Of a stretch of DNA of 64,000 nt, positions 42,900-52,563 are shown one piece after another. The DNA lies in the NCBI RefSeq assembly GCF_000162475.2, contig NZ_KI391971.1, forward strand, positions 1,260,911-1,324,910, given 5' to 3'. The position numbers and the translations under genes were made by a program. Source of the DNA: Granulicatella elegans ATCC 700633 (GTDB lineage: Bacteria > Bacillota > Bacilli > Lactobacillales > Aerococcaceae). Position 1 is the stretch's first letter. Every line of letters begins with the position of its first letter. The notes beneath the pieces are model-generated. The model was not told where the DNA came from. It searched no databases and saw only the letters and a program-made list of their open reading frames with translations.

Positions 42900-44051
42900 T
42901 TAGAATAATTCTTTATAGAAAGCAATTGTTTCTTCTAATGTTGGCATGAATGGGTTACCAGGTGCACAAGCATCGATTAACGCATTCTTAGATAGATATT
43001 CGAAATCAAAGTCTTTTTCTTCAATTCCTAATTCAGTTAATTTCTTAGGAATACCTACAGTTTCAGATAATGTTTCAATTTCTTTAATAGCATAAGCTGC
43101 ACATTCTTCATCTGTTTTACCAGCTGGATCTAATCCTAAAGCTTTAGCTACATCACGGAATGCTGCAGGTACACGTTTTGCATTTTCACGTTCAATAACT
43201 GGTAATAACATTGCACAACATACACCGTGTGGTAATTTATAAACAGCACCTAATTGGTGAGCCATTGAGTGAACATAACCTAAACCTGCGTTGTTGAATG
43301 ACATACCACCTAAGAAGATAGCATTTACCATTCCTTCACGAGCTTCGATATCGTGACCATCTTTTACAGCACGTGGTAAATATTCTTTAATTAATTCAAT
43401 TGCACCAATTGATAATTTTTTAGTTACTCCATAAGCACCTGGTGTTACTAATGCTTCAACAGCGTGAGTTAAAGCATCCATACCTGTTGCTGCAGTTAAT
43501 GGAGCTGGTTTAGAAACCATTAATTCTGGGTCATTAACTGAGATTAATGCTAAACTATTTTTATCAACCATTACCATTTTAACTTTACGTTCTTCGTCAG
43601 TAATAACGTAGTTAATTGTAATTTCTGCTGAAGTACCTGCTGTAGTGTTGATAGCTACTACTGGTAAACCTTTTTTAGCTGATTTGTGTAATCCTTCATA
43701 GTCTTGAGGTTTTCCACCATTAGTTGCGATAACTGAAATACAGCTTGCAGCATCTTGTGGAGATCCACCACCTAAACTAATAATGAAGTCACAGTTGTTT
43801 TCTTTTAATGCGCTAACACCATCTGTTACGTTTTTACAAGTTGGGTTAGGTTCTACATCTGAGAATACAACATAATCAATTCCGGCTTCATCTAAAGGTT
43901 TTGTAACTTTAGGAAGAATTTCACTTGATTCGATAAATTTATCCGTTACTAATAAAGCTTTATTATAACCTAAATCTTTTACATAAGAACCAATTTCGTT
44001 TACTACTCCTCTTCCGATTAAGTTAATTGCTGGTACATAAAATGTTGACAT
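42900..44051 (-). CDS. fucO: Lactaldehyde reductase (iron-containing alcohol dehydrogenase)
   Basis: A 383-residue group III alcohol dehydrogenase. 'GGGSPQDAASCISVIA' (about 95-110) binds NAD, and the metal ligands lie in 'ATGMDALTHAVEALV' and 'GLGYVHSMAHQLGAVYKLPHGVCCA'. In fucose breakdown it reduces L-lactaldehyde to 1,2-propanediol, recycling NADH in anaerobic growth. It is the last gene of the fucose operon, which supports this role over a general alcohol dehydrogenase. Confidence 0.88.
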   Translation of the reverse strand: MSTFYVPAINLIGRGVVNEIGSYVKDLGYNKALLVTDKFIESSEILPKVTKPLDEAGIDYVVFSDVEPNPTCKNVTDGVSALKENNCDFIISLGGGSPQDAASCISVIATNGGKPQDYEGLHKSAKKGLPVVAINTTAGTSAEITINYVITDEERKVKMVMVDKNSLALISVNDPELMVSKPAPLTAATGMDALTHAVEALVTPGAYGVTKKLSIGAIELIKEYLPRAVKDGHDIEAREGMVNAIFLGGMSFNNAGLGYVHSMAHQLGAVYKLPHGVCCAMLLPVIERENAKRVPAAFRDVAKALGLDPAGKTDEECAAYAIKEIETLSETVGIPKKLTELGIEEKDFDFEYLSKNALIDACAPGNPFMPTLEETIAFYKELF

Positions 44052-44103
44052 AATGTTTCTCCCCTTAAATTTGTTTCATTAATTTTTTGTATTTTTTTAG
44101 TGC

Positions 44104-44526
44104 CTATAAAACACCTTTTTTAAGAATAATATTGCCATACAAGGCACTTTCTCCCGTTTGAATCACTAGATAAGCTTTTTCAGCTTGATCATAAAATTCA
44201 AAACGTTCAAATTCTTTAATCGCTGCACCTGGATGACTTTCTTCTAATAATTTTTTATATTCGTCCCAAATAACTGGAACTGTTGTATCTCCCGGTACTA
44301 CTTGCATAAGTCCTGCTTGGTATGAACTATATGTGTCTAATGGTAATAATTTTAGAATTGCTTCTAATGCTACTGGAACGCCATGTCCATCCATACGAAC
44401 TACACGTTGCCCAATGCGGTGAGCTGGAAAATTCGCATCCGCGATTACCAGCTCATCACCATGACCCATTTCCATTAAATATGCCACTAAATCAGGACTC
44501 AAAATTTTAGGAATTTGTTTTAACAT
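44104..44526 (-). CDS. fucU: L-fucose mutarotase (RbsD/FucU family)
   Basis: A 140-residue protein with 'PDLVAYLMEMGHGDELVIADANFPAHRIGQRVVRMDG' (seen in part, 11-46), including the conserved His and Asp of the RbsD/FucU fold, and 'LALYGNIILKKGVL' type ending ('ESALYGNIILKKGVL'). It interconverts fucose anomers for FucI. Its ATG overlaps the fucK stop by seven bases, so the two are coupled. Confidence 0.9.
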   Translation of the reverse strand: MLKQIPKILSPDLVAYLMEMGHGDELVIADANFPAHRIGQRVVRMDGHGVPVALEAILKLLPLDTYSSYQAGLMQVVPGDTTVPVIWDEYKKLLEESHPGAAIKEFERFEFYDQAEKAYLVIQTGESALYGNIILKKGVL

Positions 44527-46010
44527 GATGAAATTCCTTTCTTAATTTGTTTGAATTTTTGTTGAATGTTAGAAAATCCTTCAACTGCTTGTGGCTCATA
44601 TCGAGTCACAACTTCTGAAGCTTTAATCAGATTTTGTGCTTCTTGGCGTGAATGAATCACTTCTAGTGTCAATAATTGTGAAAGGATATTTCCTAACGCA
44701 CTAGCTTCTACCGGTCCTGTAATAACAAGACGATTTGTGAAGTTAGCAGTAATTTGACACAATAGTTTATTTTGGATTCCTCCACCTACCATTTGAACGG
44801 TTGTCATTTTTTGTTTTGTTAAGTCTTCTAATTGTTCAATTGTTTCTAAATAAGTTAATGCTAAACTTTCAATCACAATTCTTACAATATGTCCTTTTGT
44901 TTGCGGAACAGCTTGTCCAGTTACTTTACAAAACTCTTTAATTTTACTTTCCATATCTCCTGGCGAAGCAAATACTGGATCGTTTGGATAAATCCATGTG
45001 TGATTATCCGTTACTTTTTCAGCTAATTGTACCATTTCAGCAAAGCTTACTTCTTCACCTTGACTTCTCCAGTCACGTTGTAATTCTTGGATAATCCACA
45101 TGCCAGTTGTATTTTGAAGTAATCTGTATTTACCATCGAAGCATCCTTCATTTGTTAATCCTGATTCAAATGCTTCATCAGTAATAATAGGTTTATCAGA
45201 TTCAATCCCTACTAATGACCAAGTACCACATGAAATAAATACAGTACCTTTTTCATTTTCATAAGGAATTGCTAAAACTGCTGCAGCTGTATCATGTCCA
45301 GCTCCTGCAATTACTTTAAACGGTTCAACTTTTAATTCTTGAACAATTCTTGGTGATAAATCTCTTAATACAGATCCATTTTTAACTGGTGATGAGAACC
45401 ATTTGGTTGGAATTCCTAGCTTTTCAAAAATTTCTTCTGAAAAATCTTGTGTGAAAACATCAAGTAAACCACTCGTACTTGCGATTGTATATTCGTTTGC
45501 AAGAACACCCGCTAATAAGTAATTAATTAAATCTGGGATAAACAAAACTCTTTGTACGACTTGTTTTAGCTGTGGTTTTTCTTGTAAATCTGAATAAATT
45601 TGCAAAATCGTATTATACGTTGCAGGTTGAACTCCTGTTTTCTTAAATAATTCATTTTTAGAAATTAATTGATAGAACGATTCTTCATAACGTCCCATTC
45701 GATTATCTCTGTAACAATGCGGTTGATAGAGCAAATCTCCATTGTGATCTAAGTATGCATAGTCCACTCCCCATGTATCAACAGAAATGGAACGAATCGG
45801 AATAGAATCATTTGAAGCTTTTTTAATTCCTTGTTTGATTTCACCAAATAAGTGTAACAAATTCCAATACAATCCATCGTTAAGATTCACCGGTTCATTT
45901 TTGAACCGATGAACCTCTGATAACTGGAGGGAGCTGCCATTATAAACGGCTTGCATGACACGACCTGAACTTGCACCTAAATCAATAGCTAACACTTTCA
46001 TTAAGCTCAT
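44520..46010 (-). CDS. fucK: FGGY-family sugar kinase, L-fuculokinase/rhamnulokinase type
   Basis: A 496-residue kinase with the phosphate-binding start 'VLAIDLGASSGRVMQAVY' and the substrate Asp region 'AGAGHDTAAAV' (about 235-245). 'VHRFKNEPVNLNDGLYWN' is closer to rhamnulokinases than to E. coli FucK, a common feature of Firmicutes fucose operons. Position with fucI, fucU and fucO indicates L-fuculose as substrate. GGAGGA is seven bases before the ATG. Confidence 0.82.
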   Translation of the reverse strand: MSLMKVLAIDLGASSGRVMQAVYNGSSLQLSEVHRFKNEPVNLNDGLYWNLLHLFGEIKQGIKKASNDSIPIRSISVDTWGVDYAYLDHNGDLLYQPHCYRDNRMGRYEESFYQLISKNELFKKTGVQPATYNTILQIYSDLQEKPQLKQVVQRVLFIPDLINYLLAGVLANEYTIASTSGLLDVFTQDFSEEIFEKLGIPTKWFSSPVKNGSVLRDLSPRIVQELKVEPFKVIAGAGHDTAAAVLAIPYENEKGTVFISCGTWSLVGIESDKPIITDEAFESGLTNEGCFDGKYRLLQNTTGMWIIQELQRDWRSQGEEVSFAEMVQLAEKVTDNHTWIYPNDPVFASPGDMESKIKEFCKVTGQAVPQTKGHIVRIVIESLALTYLETIEQLEDLTKQKMTTVQMVGGGIQNKLLCQITANFTNRLVITGPVEASALGNILSQLLTLEVIHSRQEAQNLIKASEVVTRYEPQAVEGFSNIQQKFKQIKKGISSC

Positions 46011-46036
46011 GCTTTTTCCTCCAAATTCTTTATATT

Positions 46037-47116
46037 TTATTCATATAATAATGCTTTGATTTCTTCTTTGTCGATGTTTGAAGCATCATACCATTTAGAA
46101 CCAGTATCTACGTCTTTAACTGTTTCACCTTTAGCTGAAGCAATTGCTAATTTAACAGCTTGGTAACCAATTTGAACTGGGTCTTGAGTTACAGAACCTA
46201 CAAAGACACCTTTACGGATAGCATCTTGTTGTAAAGCACCTGAGTCAAAACCAACAGCTAAGATTTTATCTTTGCCTAATTTAGATTCTTTGAAACCACC
46301 GTTTGCGTTGATGATTGCTTTAGCAGCAAATTCATTTGAACCATAAACTGCAATAGTATCTTCTTTTTCTAATACTGTTGAAGCTTCTGTTTTACCAGCA
46401 GCATCGTCTACTTGTGCTGGAACACGAACTTCAATGACAACTTTTGCATCTGCTTCAGAAACATTGTTTTTGAATTTGTCATGTCCAACTACAGCTGTTT
46501 TAATACCTTTTTTCTCTAATAATTCAACCATTTTATCAATGAAACCACTTGTTCTTTGAGTGATTGATAGAGAGTTAACTTCTTGAGAAACTACCCCAAT
46601 ACGAGTTTTTTTATCTCCAACTTTGCTTTCTAATAATTTGAATAAGTTTTCTGCAGCATTTCCCCCAGCAGCGTGGTTGTCAGTTGAAGCTGTTGCTTTA
46701 ATAGCTCCTTCTGGTGCACCAGGTACCCCTGAGTCAAACCCGATAATTGGAATATTTTTACTTTGAGCTTGTTTAATTGCATCTAATTCTGCTTCAGTAT
46801 CTAAAGCTGCTAATGCAATTGCTTTTGGATTTTTATTAATTGCGTTGTTTAATTGTTCTAATTGTTCAGCAATAGCTGTTTCATTTTGAGGTCCTACGAA
46901 TGTAATTTTAGCACCTAATTCATCTGCTGCTTTTGAAGCACCTTTGTTAACTGCTTTCCAAAAGTCATGTTGGAAACCTTTCGCAATTACTTCAACTTTA
47001 AAATCTCCACCTTTAGAGCCTCCGCTACCTCCATCACTTGATTTTGATGAACAGCCTGCTAAAATCGCAGATGCACAAGCAAAAGTGGCAATTGCAAATT
47101 TCAATGATTTTTTCAT
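46037..47116 (-). CDS. Sugar-binding lipoprotein of the fucose-operon ABC transporter
   Basis: A 359-residue periplasmic-binding-protein-like lipoprotein (RbsB/SBP family 4 type) with lipobox 'AILAGCSS'. 'AKGFQHDFWKAVNKGASKAADELGAKI' and 'IPIIGFDSGVPG' are standard RbsB-like blocks. It captures the sugar outside the cell for the RbsC/RbsA-like partners encoded just upstream. L-fucose is the likely ligand from context; ligand residues were not assigned. Confidence 0.85.
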   Translation of the reverse strand: MKKSLKFAIATFACASAILAGCSSKSSDGGSGGSKGGDFKVEVIAKGFQHDFWKAVNKGASKAADELGAKITFVGPQNETAIAEQLEQLNNAINKNPKAIALAALDTEAELDAIKQAQSKNIPIIGFDSGVPGAPEGAIKATASTDNHAAGGNAAENLFKLLESKVGDKKTRIGVVSQEVNSLSITQRTSGFIDKMVELLEKKGIKTAVVGHDKFKNNVSEADAKVVIEVRVPAQVDDAAGKTEASTVLEKEDTIAVYGSNEFAAKAIINANGGFKESKLGKDKILAVGFDSGALQQDAIRKGVFVGSVTQDPVQIGYQAVKLAIASAKGETVKDVDTGSKWYDASNIDKEEIKALLYE

Positions 47117-47190
47117 AAGATTTCTCTCCTTTTATTTATCCTTTATAGGATATATACTAAAATTTTGAAACACTCAATACTTTTTAACGC

Positions 47191-48174
47191 TTATTTTTTC
47201 TTATTTTGACGGATTAAGATATCAGAGTAAACCGCTACAATTACTACAAATCCTGTGATGAATAATTGATAGTGTGGTTGTAAGTCGATATATGGTAAAC
47301 CAATCTTCAATACTGACATAATGAATACCCCAATAATTGTACCAATTACTGAACCAACACCACCGGCTAATGAAGTACCACCAACTACTACCCCTGCGAT
47401 TGCATCAAGTTCCATACCGTTACCAGTACCAGGAAGAATTGTTGAGTAAGTTGCTGCATATGCAATACCAGCTAAACCTGCTAATAATCCACTAATTACA
47501 TAAGCTGTACCTTCCCATTTGATAACATTTACCCCAGAAAGTCTTGTAGCTTCTTTATTAGAACCAATTGCAAAGATATAACGACCAACTTTTGTTTTAT
47601 TTAAAACAAGTGCTGCTAAAAGTGCAACTACAATCAGAACAACTAAACCTGTTGGAAGATTATCTTGTGTTCTGAATAAGTCTTTATACCAACCTTCACC
47701 TGTTCCACGTAATGGGAAAGTGATACTTTGTACATTAGATACGATCGAACTTAAACCACGTGAAATCATCATTGTACCAAGTGTTGCAATGAATGGTGGT
47801 AAACCAAATTTTGCAATTAATACTCCGTTGAATAATCCGAATACACCTCCAATCACTAAAATTGCTAAAAGTGCTAACCATAAAGGCCAACCCATTTTTG
47901 TATGGAGTACACCACCAGTAATAGCAGCACACATCATTACTGTACCGATAGATAAGTCAATCCCACCAGTAATAATAACGAATGTTACCCCAATAGCTAA
48001 GAACCCAATGTAATAAGATGCATCTAAGATGCTCACTGCTGTATCAAATGAACGGAATGATTCACTTGAGATTGCAAAAAATGCGAAAATTACAATCAAT
48101 GCGATTATTGCGATTAATTTTTGTAGCCCAACTGTTTTTACTAGTTTAGTCCAGATGGAGTTTCTCTCTTCCAT
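47191..48174 (-). CDS. Sugar ABC transporter permease (RbsC type)
   Basis: A 327-residue permease with about 9 helices. 'GGIDLSIGTVMMCAAITGGVL' (about 75-95) and 'AGVVVGGTSLAGGVGSVIGTIIGVFIMSVLKIGL' in the second half are the conserved RbsC blocks. The start MEERNSIW follows GAGGGG by seven bases, placing it 18 bases after the ATPase gene. It forms the channel of the operon's importer. Confidence 0.9.
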   Translation of the reverse strand: MEERNSIWTKLVKTVGLQKLIAIIALIVIFAFFAISSESFRSFDTAVSILDASYYIGFLAIGVTFVIITGGIDLSIGTVMMCAAITGGVLHTKMGWPLWLALLAILVIGGVFGLFNGVLIAKFGLPPFIATLGTMMISRGLSSIVSNVQSITFPLRGTGEGWYKDLFRTQDNLPTGLVVLIVVALLAALVLNKTKVGRYIFAIGSNKEATRLSGVNVIKWEGTAYVISGLLAGLAGIAYAATYSTILPGTGNGMELDAIAGVVVGGTSLAGGVGSVIGTIIGVFIMSVLKIGLPYIDLQPHYQLFITGFVVIVAVYSDILIRQNKKK

Positions 48175-48192
48175 ATTTATACCCCTCTTCAA

Positions 48193-49689
48193 TTATCGAT
48201 CTGTAGCTAATGCTAAGATACGTTCTTGTGTTGCTTGACTAATGTCAAGTTCTCCTGTTTTACGTCCTTCACACATAACAACAATACGGTCACTCATACG
48301 TAGTATTTCTGTTAATTCTGAAGAAATCATAATGATTGATTTTCCTTGAGCAACTAGCTCGTTCATCAATGTATAAATCTCACTTTTAGCACCAACGTCA
48401 ATTCCTCGAGTTGGTTCATCAAAGATTAAGATATCACTGTCTTGTTCTAGCCATTTTGCAATAACAACTTTTTGTTGGTTACCACCTGACAAGTTTCGAA
48501 CTAATTGTTTTGAGGATGGTGTTTTTGTTCTTAATGATTTAACAAATTTATCACTTGCTGTAACAATTTCTGCATCATTGATTAAACCACCATGTACATA
48601 CTTATCTAAGTTTGTCATTACTGTATTATTAGCAATTGTCATATCAACAATACATCCATAACGTTTACGGTCTTCTGATAAGTATCCAATACCTTCACGA
48701 ATAGCATCTTGAGGATTTTTAATATCAACTTCTTTGCCATTAATCTTAATGGTACCGCTATCTTTTTTATCCGCACCAAATAATAAACGCGCTACTTCTG
48801 TACGACCTGCACCCATTAAGCCAGAGAAGCCTAAGATTTCGCCTTTTCTTAATACAAAGCTTACATCTTTTACAGAACTTCCTGCATTTAAATGTTCAAC
48901 TTCTAAGACTACTGGTGCATCTTCTGGTACTGCTGATGCTGCTTTTGGATCTTCGTAAATTGTACGTCCAACCATCATCGCAATAATTTCGTCTTTAGTT
49001 GTATCTTTTGTATTTACCGTACCAACATATTCACCGTCACGCATAACCGTTACTCGGTCAGTGATACGAGCAATTTCGTCCATACGGTGAGAAATATAAG
49101 TAATTCCTACGCCTTTTTTACGTAAATCATCAATAATCACGAATAATTCATTAATTTCTGACTCTGTTAAAGCTGCAGTTGGTTCATCGAATACGATTAC
49201 TTTCGCATCCATCGATAACGCTTTTGCAATTTCAACCATTTGTTGTTTCCCAACTGTTAAATGACCCACTTTTTCTTGTGGATTAATATCCAGTTTTAAC
49301 AAGTTAAATAATTCTTTTGCCTTTTTATTAGCAGCATTATCATCGATAAAGAACCCTTGACTAATTTCTTCACGACCAATGAAAATATTTTGTGCTACCG
49401 TTAAATCATTCATCATATTTAACTCTTGGTGAACGATAACAATACCATCATCCATCGCTTCTTTTGGTTTTGAATATTCCACTTGTTTTCCGTTATAGTG
49501 AATCGATCCTTCGTTTGGTTTATGAATCCCTGTTAGTACTTTCATTAATGTGGATTTCCCTGCACCGTTTTCACCCATTAGGGCGTGTACTTCTCCAGCT
49601 CTTAAGTCGAAATCTACACCTTTTAAAGCTTTAACGGGACCAAAACTTTTAACGATTCCCTTCATTTCAAGAATAACTGGATTACTCAT
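48193..49689 (-). CDS. Sugar ABC transporter ATPase (RbsA type, two ATPase domains)
   Basis: A 498-residue tandem ATPase. The first domain has Walker A 'GENGAGKST' (about 37-45), signature 'LTVGKQQMVEIAKAL' and Walker B 'VIVFDEPTAALT'; the second has degenerate Walker A 'GLMGAGRTE', signature 'LSGGNQQKVVIAKWL' and 'ILIFDEPTRGIDVGAK'. This pairing is usual for RbsA/MglA. The ATG at this position overlaps the IIA stop codon by eight bases, so transporter and PTS gene are coupled. Confidence 0.92.
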   Translation of the reverse strand: MSNPVILEMKGIVKSFGPVKALKGVDFDLRAGEVHALMGENGAGKSTLMKVLTGIHKPNEGSIHYNGKQVEYSKPKEAMDDGIVIVHQELNMMNDLTVAQNIFIGREEISQGFFIDDNAANKKAKELFNLLKLDINPQEKVGHLTVGKQQMVEIAKALSMDAKVIVFDEPTAALTESEINELFVIIDDLRKKGVGITYISHRMDEIARITDRVTVMRDGEYVGTVNTKDTTKDEIIAMMVGRTIYEDPKAASAVPEDAPVVLEVEHLNAGSSVKDVSFVLRKGEILGFSGLMGAGRTEVARLLFGADKKDSGTIKINGKEVDIKNPQDAIREGIGYLSEDRKRYGCIVDMTIANNTVMTNLDKYVHGGLINDAEIVTASDKFVKSLRTKTPSSKQLVRNLSGGNQQKVVIAKWLEQDSDILIFDEPTRGIDVGAKSEIYTLMNELVAQGKSIIMISSELTEILRMSDRIVVMCEGRKTGELDISQATQERILALATDR

Positions 49690-50053
49690 GCGTTTCACCT
49701 ACCTGTTCCAGTTTTATAACTCGCTCTTGGAGCGCTTTCATTTGTTTTTGTTGTTCAACGACGATGCCTACCATTTCTAAGAGTAAGTGACTATTCATAA
49801 AATGATCTTGTGCATGCACTGCAAGCAATGTTGGAGAACTTGCTTCTCCTTTAATTTCTAATTGAATCATTTCCGTTTGAATATTGTGAGCTTCTACTCC
49901 TTTAGCTTTTGCTTCATCGAGTAATTCTCTTGCAGATGATAAATCACCTGCAAGAGCACTCTTCATTGATTGCATCGCTAAAGATGTTACTTTACTACTT
50001 TTTACTATGAGTTGCATCAACCGTTGTGTATCTGCTTTTTTAGTATCACTCAT
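49682..50053 (-). CDS. Orphan PTS lactose/cellobiose-type IIA protein
   Basis: A 123-residue helical protein of the LacF/CelC family: 'EAHNIQTEMIQLEIKG' (55-69) and 'LLAVHAQDHFMNSHLL' with the phosphorylated His at about 80 and the metal-site Asp at 83. Both key residues are kept, so it should accept phosphate from HPr. There is no IIC gene in the operon, which instead imports sugar by ABC transport. It may regulate rather than transport. Confidence 0.85.
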   Translation of the reverse strand: MSDTKKADTQRLMQLIVKSSKVTSLAMQSMKSALAGDLSSARELLDEAKAKGVEAHNIQTEMIQLEIKGEASSPTLLAVHAQDHFMNSHLLLEMVGIVVEQQKQMKALQERVIKLEQVGETHE

Positions 50054-50057
50054 AAGT

Positions 50058-50354
50058 TTATCCTAATAATTCAATACCTTGTTTAAGAACTTCTTCTCCA
50101 CGCATATTTTCAAAATCTTCATCTGAAATTACTGCAACTGGAATATCAAGGTTTGCTTTTGCTTTTTCTTCAAGATAAGCTAATTGAGGTGATAATAGTA
50201 GAACATCTACATTTTTTAAATTATCAACACCTGTAATCCCTACAGAGTAGAATGAATAATTTAATTTATCACGATAAATTACTTCATGAATTCTTTCTAC
50301 TAACATACTTGTTGTTAATCCGCCAACACAGGCTAAAATAATTGTTTTTGTCAT
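50058..50354 (-). CDS. Orphan PTS lactose/cellobiose-type IIB protein
   Basis: A 98-residue IIB protein with the phosphorylated Cys9 in 'IILACVGGLTTSMLVERI' and the beta strand 'VDVLLLSPQLAYLEEKA'. The P-loop-like sequence is intact, though 'VGGLTTS' differs from the usual 'AAGMSTS'. It lies between fucI and the IIA gene with 14 and 4 base gaps. A membrane IIC partner must be encoded elsewhere or be absent. Confidence 0.82.
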   Translation of the reverse strand: MTKTIILACVGGLTTSMLVERIHEVIYRDKLNYSFYSVGITGVDNLKNVDVLLLSPQLAYLEEKAKANLDIPVAVISDEDFENMRGEEVLKQGIELLG

Positions 50355-50368
50355 TCTAGTTACCTCTT

Positions 50369-52135
50369 TTATTTATGAATTGGACCTAATAATTGACAAG
50401 CACGGTAATCAGCTGATTCTAAATCTTCTGTTCCGAATAATGACCAATTTTTCGGTCTGAAAATATCTTCTTCATCCACATTGTGCATATTTACTGGAAT
50501 ACGTAGCATAGAAGCTAATGTAATTAAATCTGCTCCAATATGTCCATAAGAGATCGCACCGTGGTTAGCACCCCAGTTGTTCATCACATCGTATACTGAT
50601 TTGAATGCGCCTTTTCCTGTTAAGCGAGGAGCAAACCATGTTGTTGGCCAACCTGGGTCTGTACGATTGTCTAATGTATGGTGAACTTCTTCTGGTAATT
50701 CTAATGTGTAACCTTCAGCAATTTGTAATACTGGTCCTACACCTTTTAATAAGTTTAAGCGAACCATTGTTACAGGCATATTTCCTTTTGTTAAGAAGCG
50801 AGTAGAGTAACCACCACCACGGAAGTATTCTCTGTTTGCTGCTGGGAAATCTGTATTTTCAAGCATTGCATCTACTTCATCTTGTGTTAATTCCCAGAAT
50901 GGTTTCATAACAGCTTCTCCATCACGAGTAGCTTGTCCTGTTCCATCTAAAGTACATGATCCTGAGTTAATTAAGTGTAAGAATCCATTTTCTGCATGAC
51001 CTTCTAATTTATGTCCTGTTACACGTTCAACTGCATCTGGACTCCAGTAAGTACGAACGTCTGCGAAAATTTGAGGTGTATTTGTTAATAAGTAGTTGAA
51101 TAACATTGATACACCATTTAAAGCATCATTTTCTGTAGCGAAAATATAAGGACGACGGATACCATTCCAGTCAAACTGTGTATTTAAGAATGTTTCCATA
51201 AAGTCCCCATTAGGGAAGTGGTCTGTCCATTGACGTTGACCTTGGAATCCTCCAACTAAAGCATAGTGACCAACAGCTTCTTCCTCGAAACCTAGTTCAG
51301 CTAAGCGAGGGTTACCAACCATTAAGTCACGTCCAATCATGAACATTTTGATAACAAATTCCCATTGTTTATCTTTTTCTTCACGACTTAATACTAAATC
51401 TTCACGGTTACGGTCAAAGCCTTCTTTAACATTTTCTTTTACCCAAGCTAGAGCACGTTCAAATTCTTCATGGTCATAAATACCACGGTCGATACGACGA
51501 GTAAATTCTGTCATATCCACTGATTCATTACGCATTCCTAAATATTCTTGGAAGAAATCAGGATCTACGATTGAACCACCAATACCCATTGAAACACTAC
51601 CCATTGATAAGTAAGCTGTGTCTCTCATTAATCCAGTTGCTAATGCTGCTCTTGCATAACGTAAAAGTTTTTCTTTTACATCTTCTGGAATTTCTGTAGT
51701 AGATGCTTCTTGAACATCTTTACCATAAATACCAAATGCTGGAATTCCTTTTTGAGCATGAGAAGCAAGAACTGCTGCTAAATATACAGCTCCTGGTCTT
51801 TCAGTTCCATTGAATCCCCAAATAGCATGTGGAATATCAGGTGACATATCCATTGTTTCACTACCATAACACCAACATGGAGTTACTGTAATTGTTGCAC
51901 AAACATTTGATTTTTTGAACAATTCATGTGATGCAGCTGCTTCTGGAACACGTCCAATTGTTGATGGTGAAATCACACATTCAACAGGTTGTCCGTCTGG
52001 ATATTTCAATGTTGACTCTAGCAAAGCTGCCACACTTTTGGCCATATTCATTGTTTGTACTTCTAAAGATTCGCGAACCCCTTGACGACGGCCATCGATC
52101 GTAGGACGAATCCCGATACGTGGATGTTGTATCAT
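50369..52135 (-). CDS. fucI: L-fucose isomerase
   Basis: A 588-residue enzyme converting L-fucose to L-fuculose with a manganese centre. It opens '[21 protein letters not shown]', as FucI does, and contains '[13 protein letters not shown]', '[21 protein letters not shown]' and '[21 protein letters not shown]' (around 340-360) with metal ligand Glu and Asp. '[25 protein letters not shown]' holds the C-terminal His. Length is standard. It heads the operon; a decayed aldolase remnant lies directly upstream. Confidence 0.95.
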   Translation of the reverse strand: MIQHPRIGIRPTIDGRRQGVRESLEVQTMNMAKSVAALLESTLKYPDGQPVECVISPSTIGRVPEAAASHELFKKSNVCATITVTPCWCYGSETMDMSPDIPHAIWGFNGTERPGAVYLAAVLASHAQKGIPAFGIYGKDVQEASTTEIPEDVKEKLLRYARAALATGLMRDTAYLSMGSVSMGIGGSIVDPDFFQEYLGMRNESVDMTEFTRRIDRGIYDHEEFERALAWVKENVKEGFDRNREDLVLSREEKDKQWEFVIKMFMIGRDLMVGNPRLAELGFEEEAVGHYALVGGFQGQRQWTDHFPNGDFMETFLNTQFDWNGIRRPYIFATENDALNGVSMLFNYLLTNTPQIFADVRTYWSPDAVERVTGHKLEGHAENGFLHLINSGSCTLDGTGQATRDGEAVMKPFWELTQDEVDAMLENTDFPAANREYFRGGGYSTRFLTKGNMPVTMVRLNLLKGVGPVLQIAEGYTLELPEEVHHTLDNRTDPGWPTTWFAPRLTGKGAFKSVYDVMNNWGANHGAISYGHIGADLITLASMLRIPVNMHNVDEEDIFRPKNWSLFGTEDLESADYRACQLLGPIHK

Positions 52136-52186
52136 TTTTTCCTTCCTCCTTGTTTATACCTTTTATCAGTACGATTCCTGTAAAAT

Positions 52187-52409
52187 CTAGAATACATTAC
52201 TGAATTTTAATAACTTCCTACCATTTAAAACATTTGTTTTAAGTATTTCACCCTCCTTAATTTTATTGATACCTGTTGGCGTTACGATGATGGAATAATC
52301 ATCAAATCGAATCGAGATATTTTAAACTGTTGTACAACTCTTTTTAGTCATCCTTCTAACAATTCATATCACAAATTCGGTTTTAAACTACTTGTTCATC
52401 AAATGTCAT
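52187..52409 (-). pseudogene. Class II aldolase remnant, probably former fucA
   Basis: On the minus strand AGAGGA precedes an ATG encoding MTFDEQVV and a stop; after a frameshift the next frame reads 'IVRRMTKKSCTTV', a stop, then 'NISIRFDDYSIIVTPTGIN' and 'KIKEGEILKTNVLNGRKL'. 'GNISIR...ITPTGI' is the N-terminal signature of class II aldolases such as L-fuculose-1-phosphate aldolase. Two in-frame stops and loss of about two thirds of the gene show it is dead. Position before fucI supports the fucA identity; RhaD or another class II aldolase is the alternative. Confidence 0.6.
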
Positions 52410-52449
52410 AATAGTATCCTCTTTTTCTTGATTTCATCATACCAATATT

Positions 52450-52482
52450 AGAAAGCGTATACAATATATGAAAGCGCTATTG
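52450..52482. promoter_or_regulatory. Two cre-like sites between the fucose operon and its regulator
   Basis: AGAAAGCGTATACA (52450-52463) and TGAAAGCGCTATTG (52469-52482) resemble CcpA sites. The second reaches the -35 of the regulator promoter, and both lie upstream of the operon reading the other way. Confidence 0.5.
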
Positions 52483-52509
52483 AAATTTCGCCAAAATTTG
52501 TGCTATAAT
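52480..52509 (+). promoter_or_regulatory. Promoter of the DeoR-family regulator
   Basis: TTGAAA (52480-52485), 18 bases, TATAAT (52504-52509). Confidence 0.65.
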
Positions 52510-52510
52510 T

Positions 52511-52536
52511 TGTTCATAATTGTTCATAATTGTTCA
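52511..52536. promoter_or_regulatory. Three helically phased operator repeats
   Basis: TGTTCA occurs at 52511, 52521 and 52531, exactly 10 bases apart, as TGTTCATAAT twice then TGTTCAAGG. They cover the regulator's transcription start, as expected for an autoregulating DeoR-type repressor. Confidence 0.6.
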
Positions 52537-52563
52537 AGGTGTACTATATCAGGAGGGTTTATT

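Noticed and set aside
52468-52563. Longer N-terminus for the DeoR-family regulator
   Set aside because: It would translate the promoter -10 region and operator repeats; AGGAGG and the family start both support the downstream ATG.
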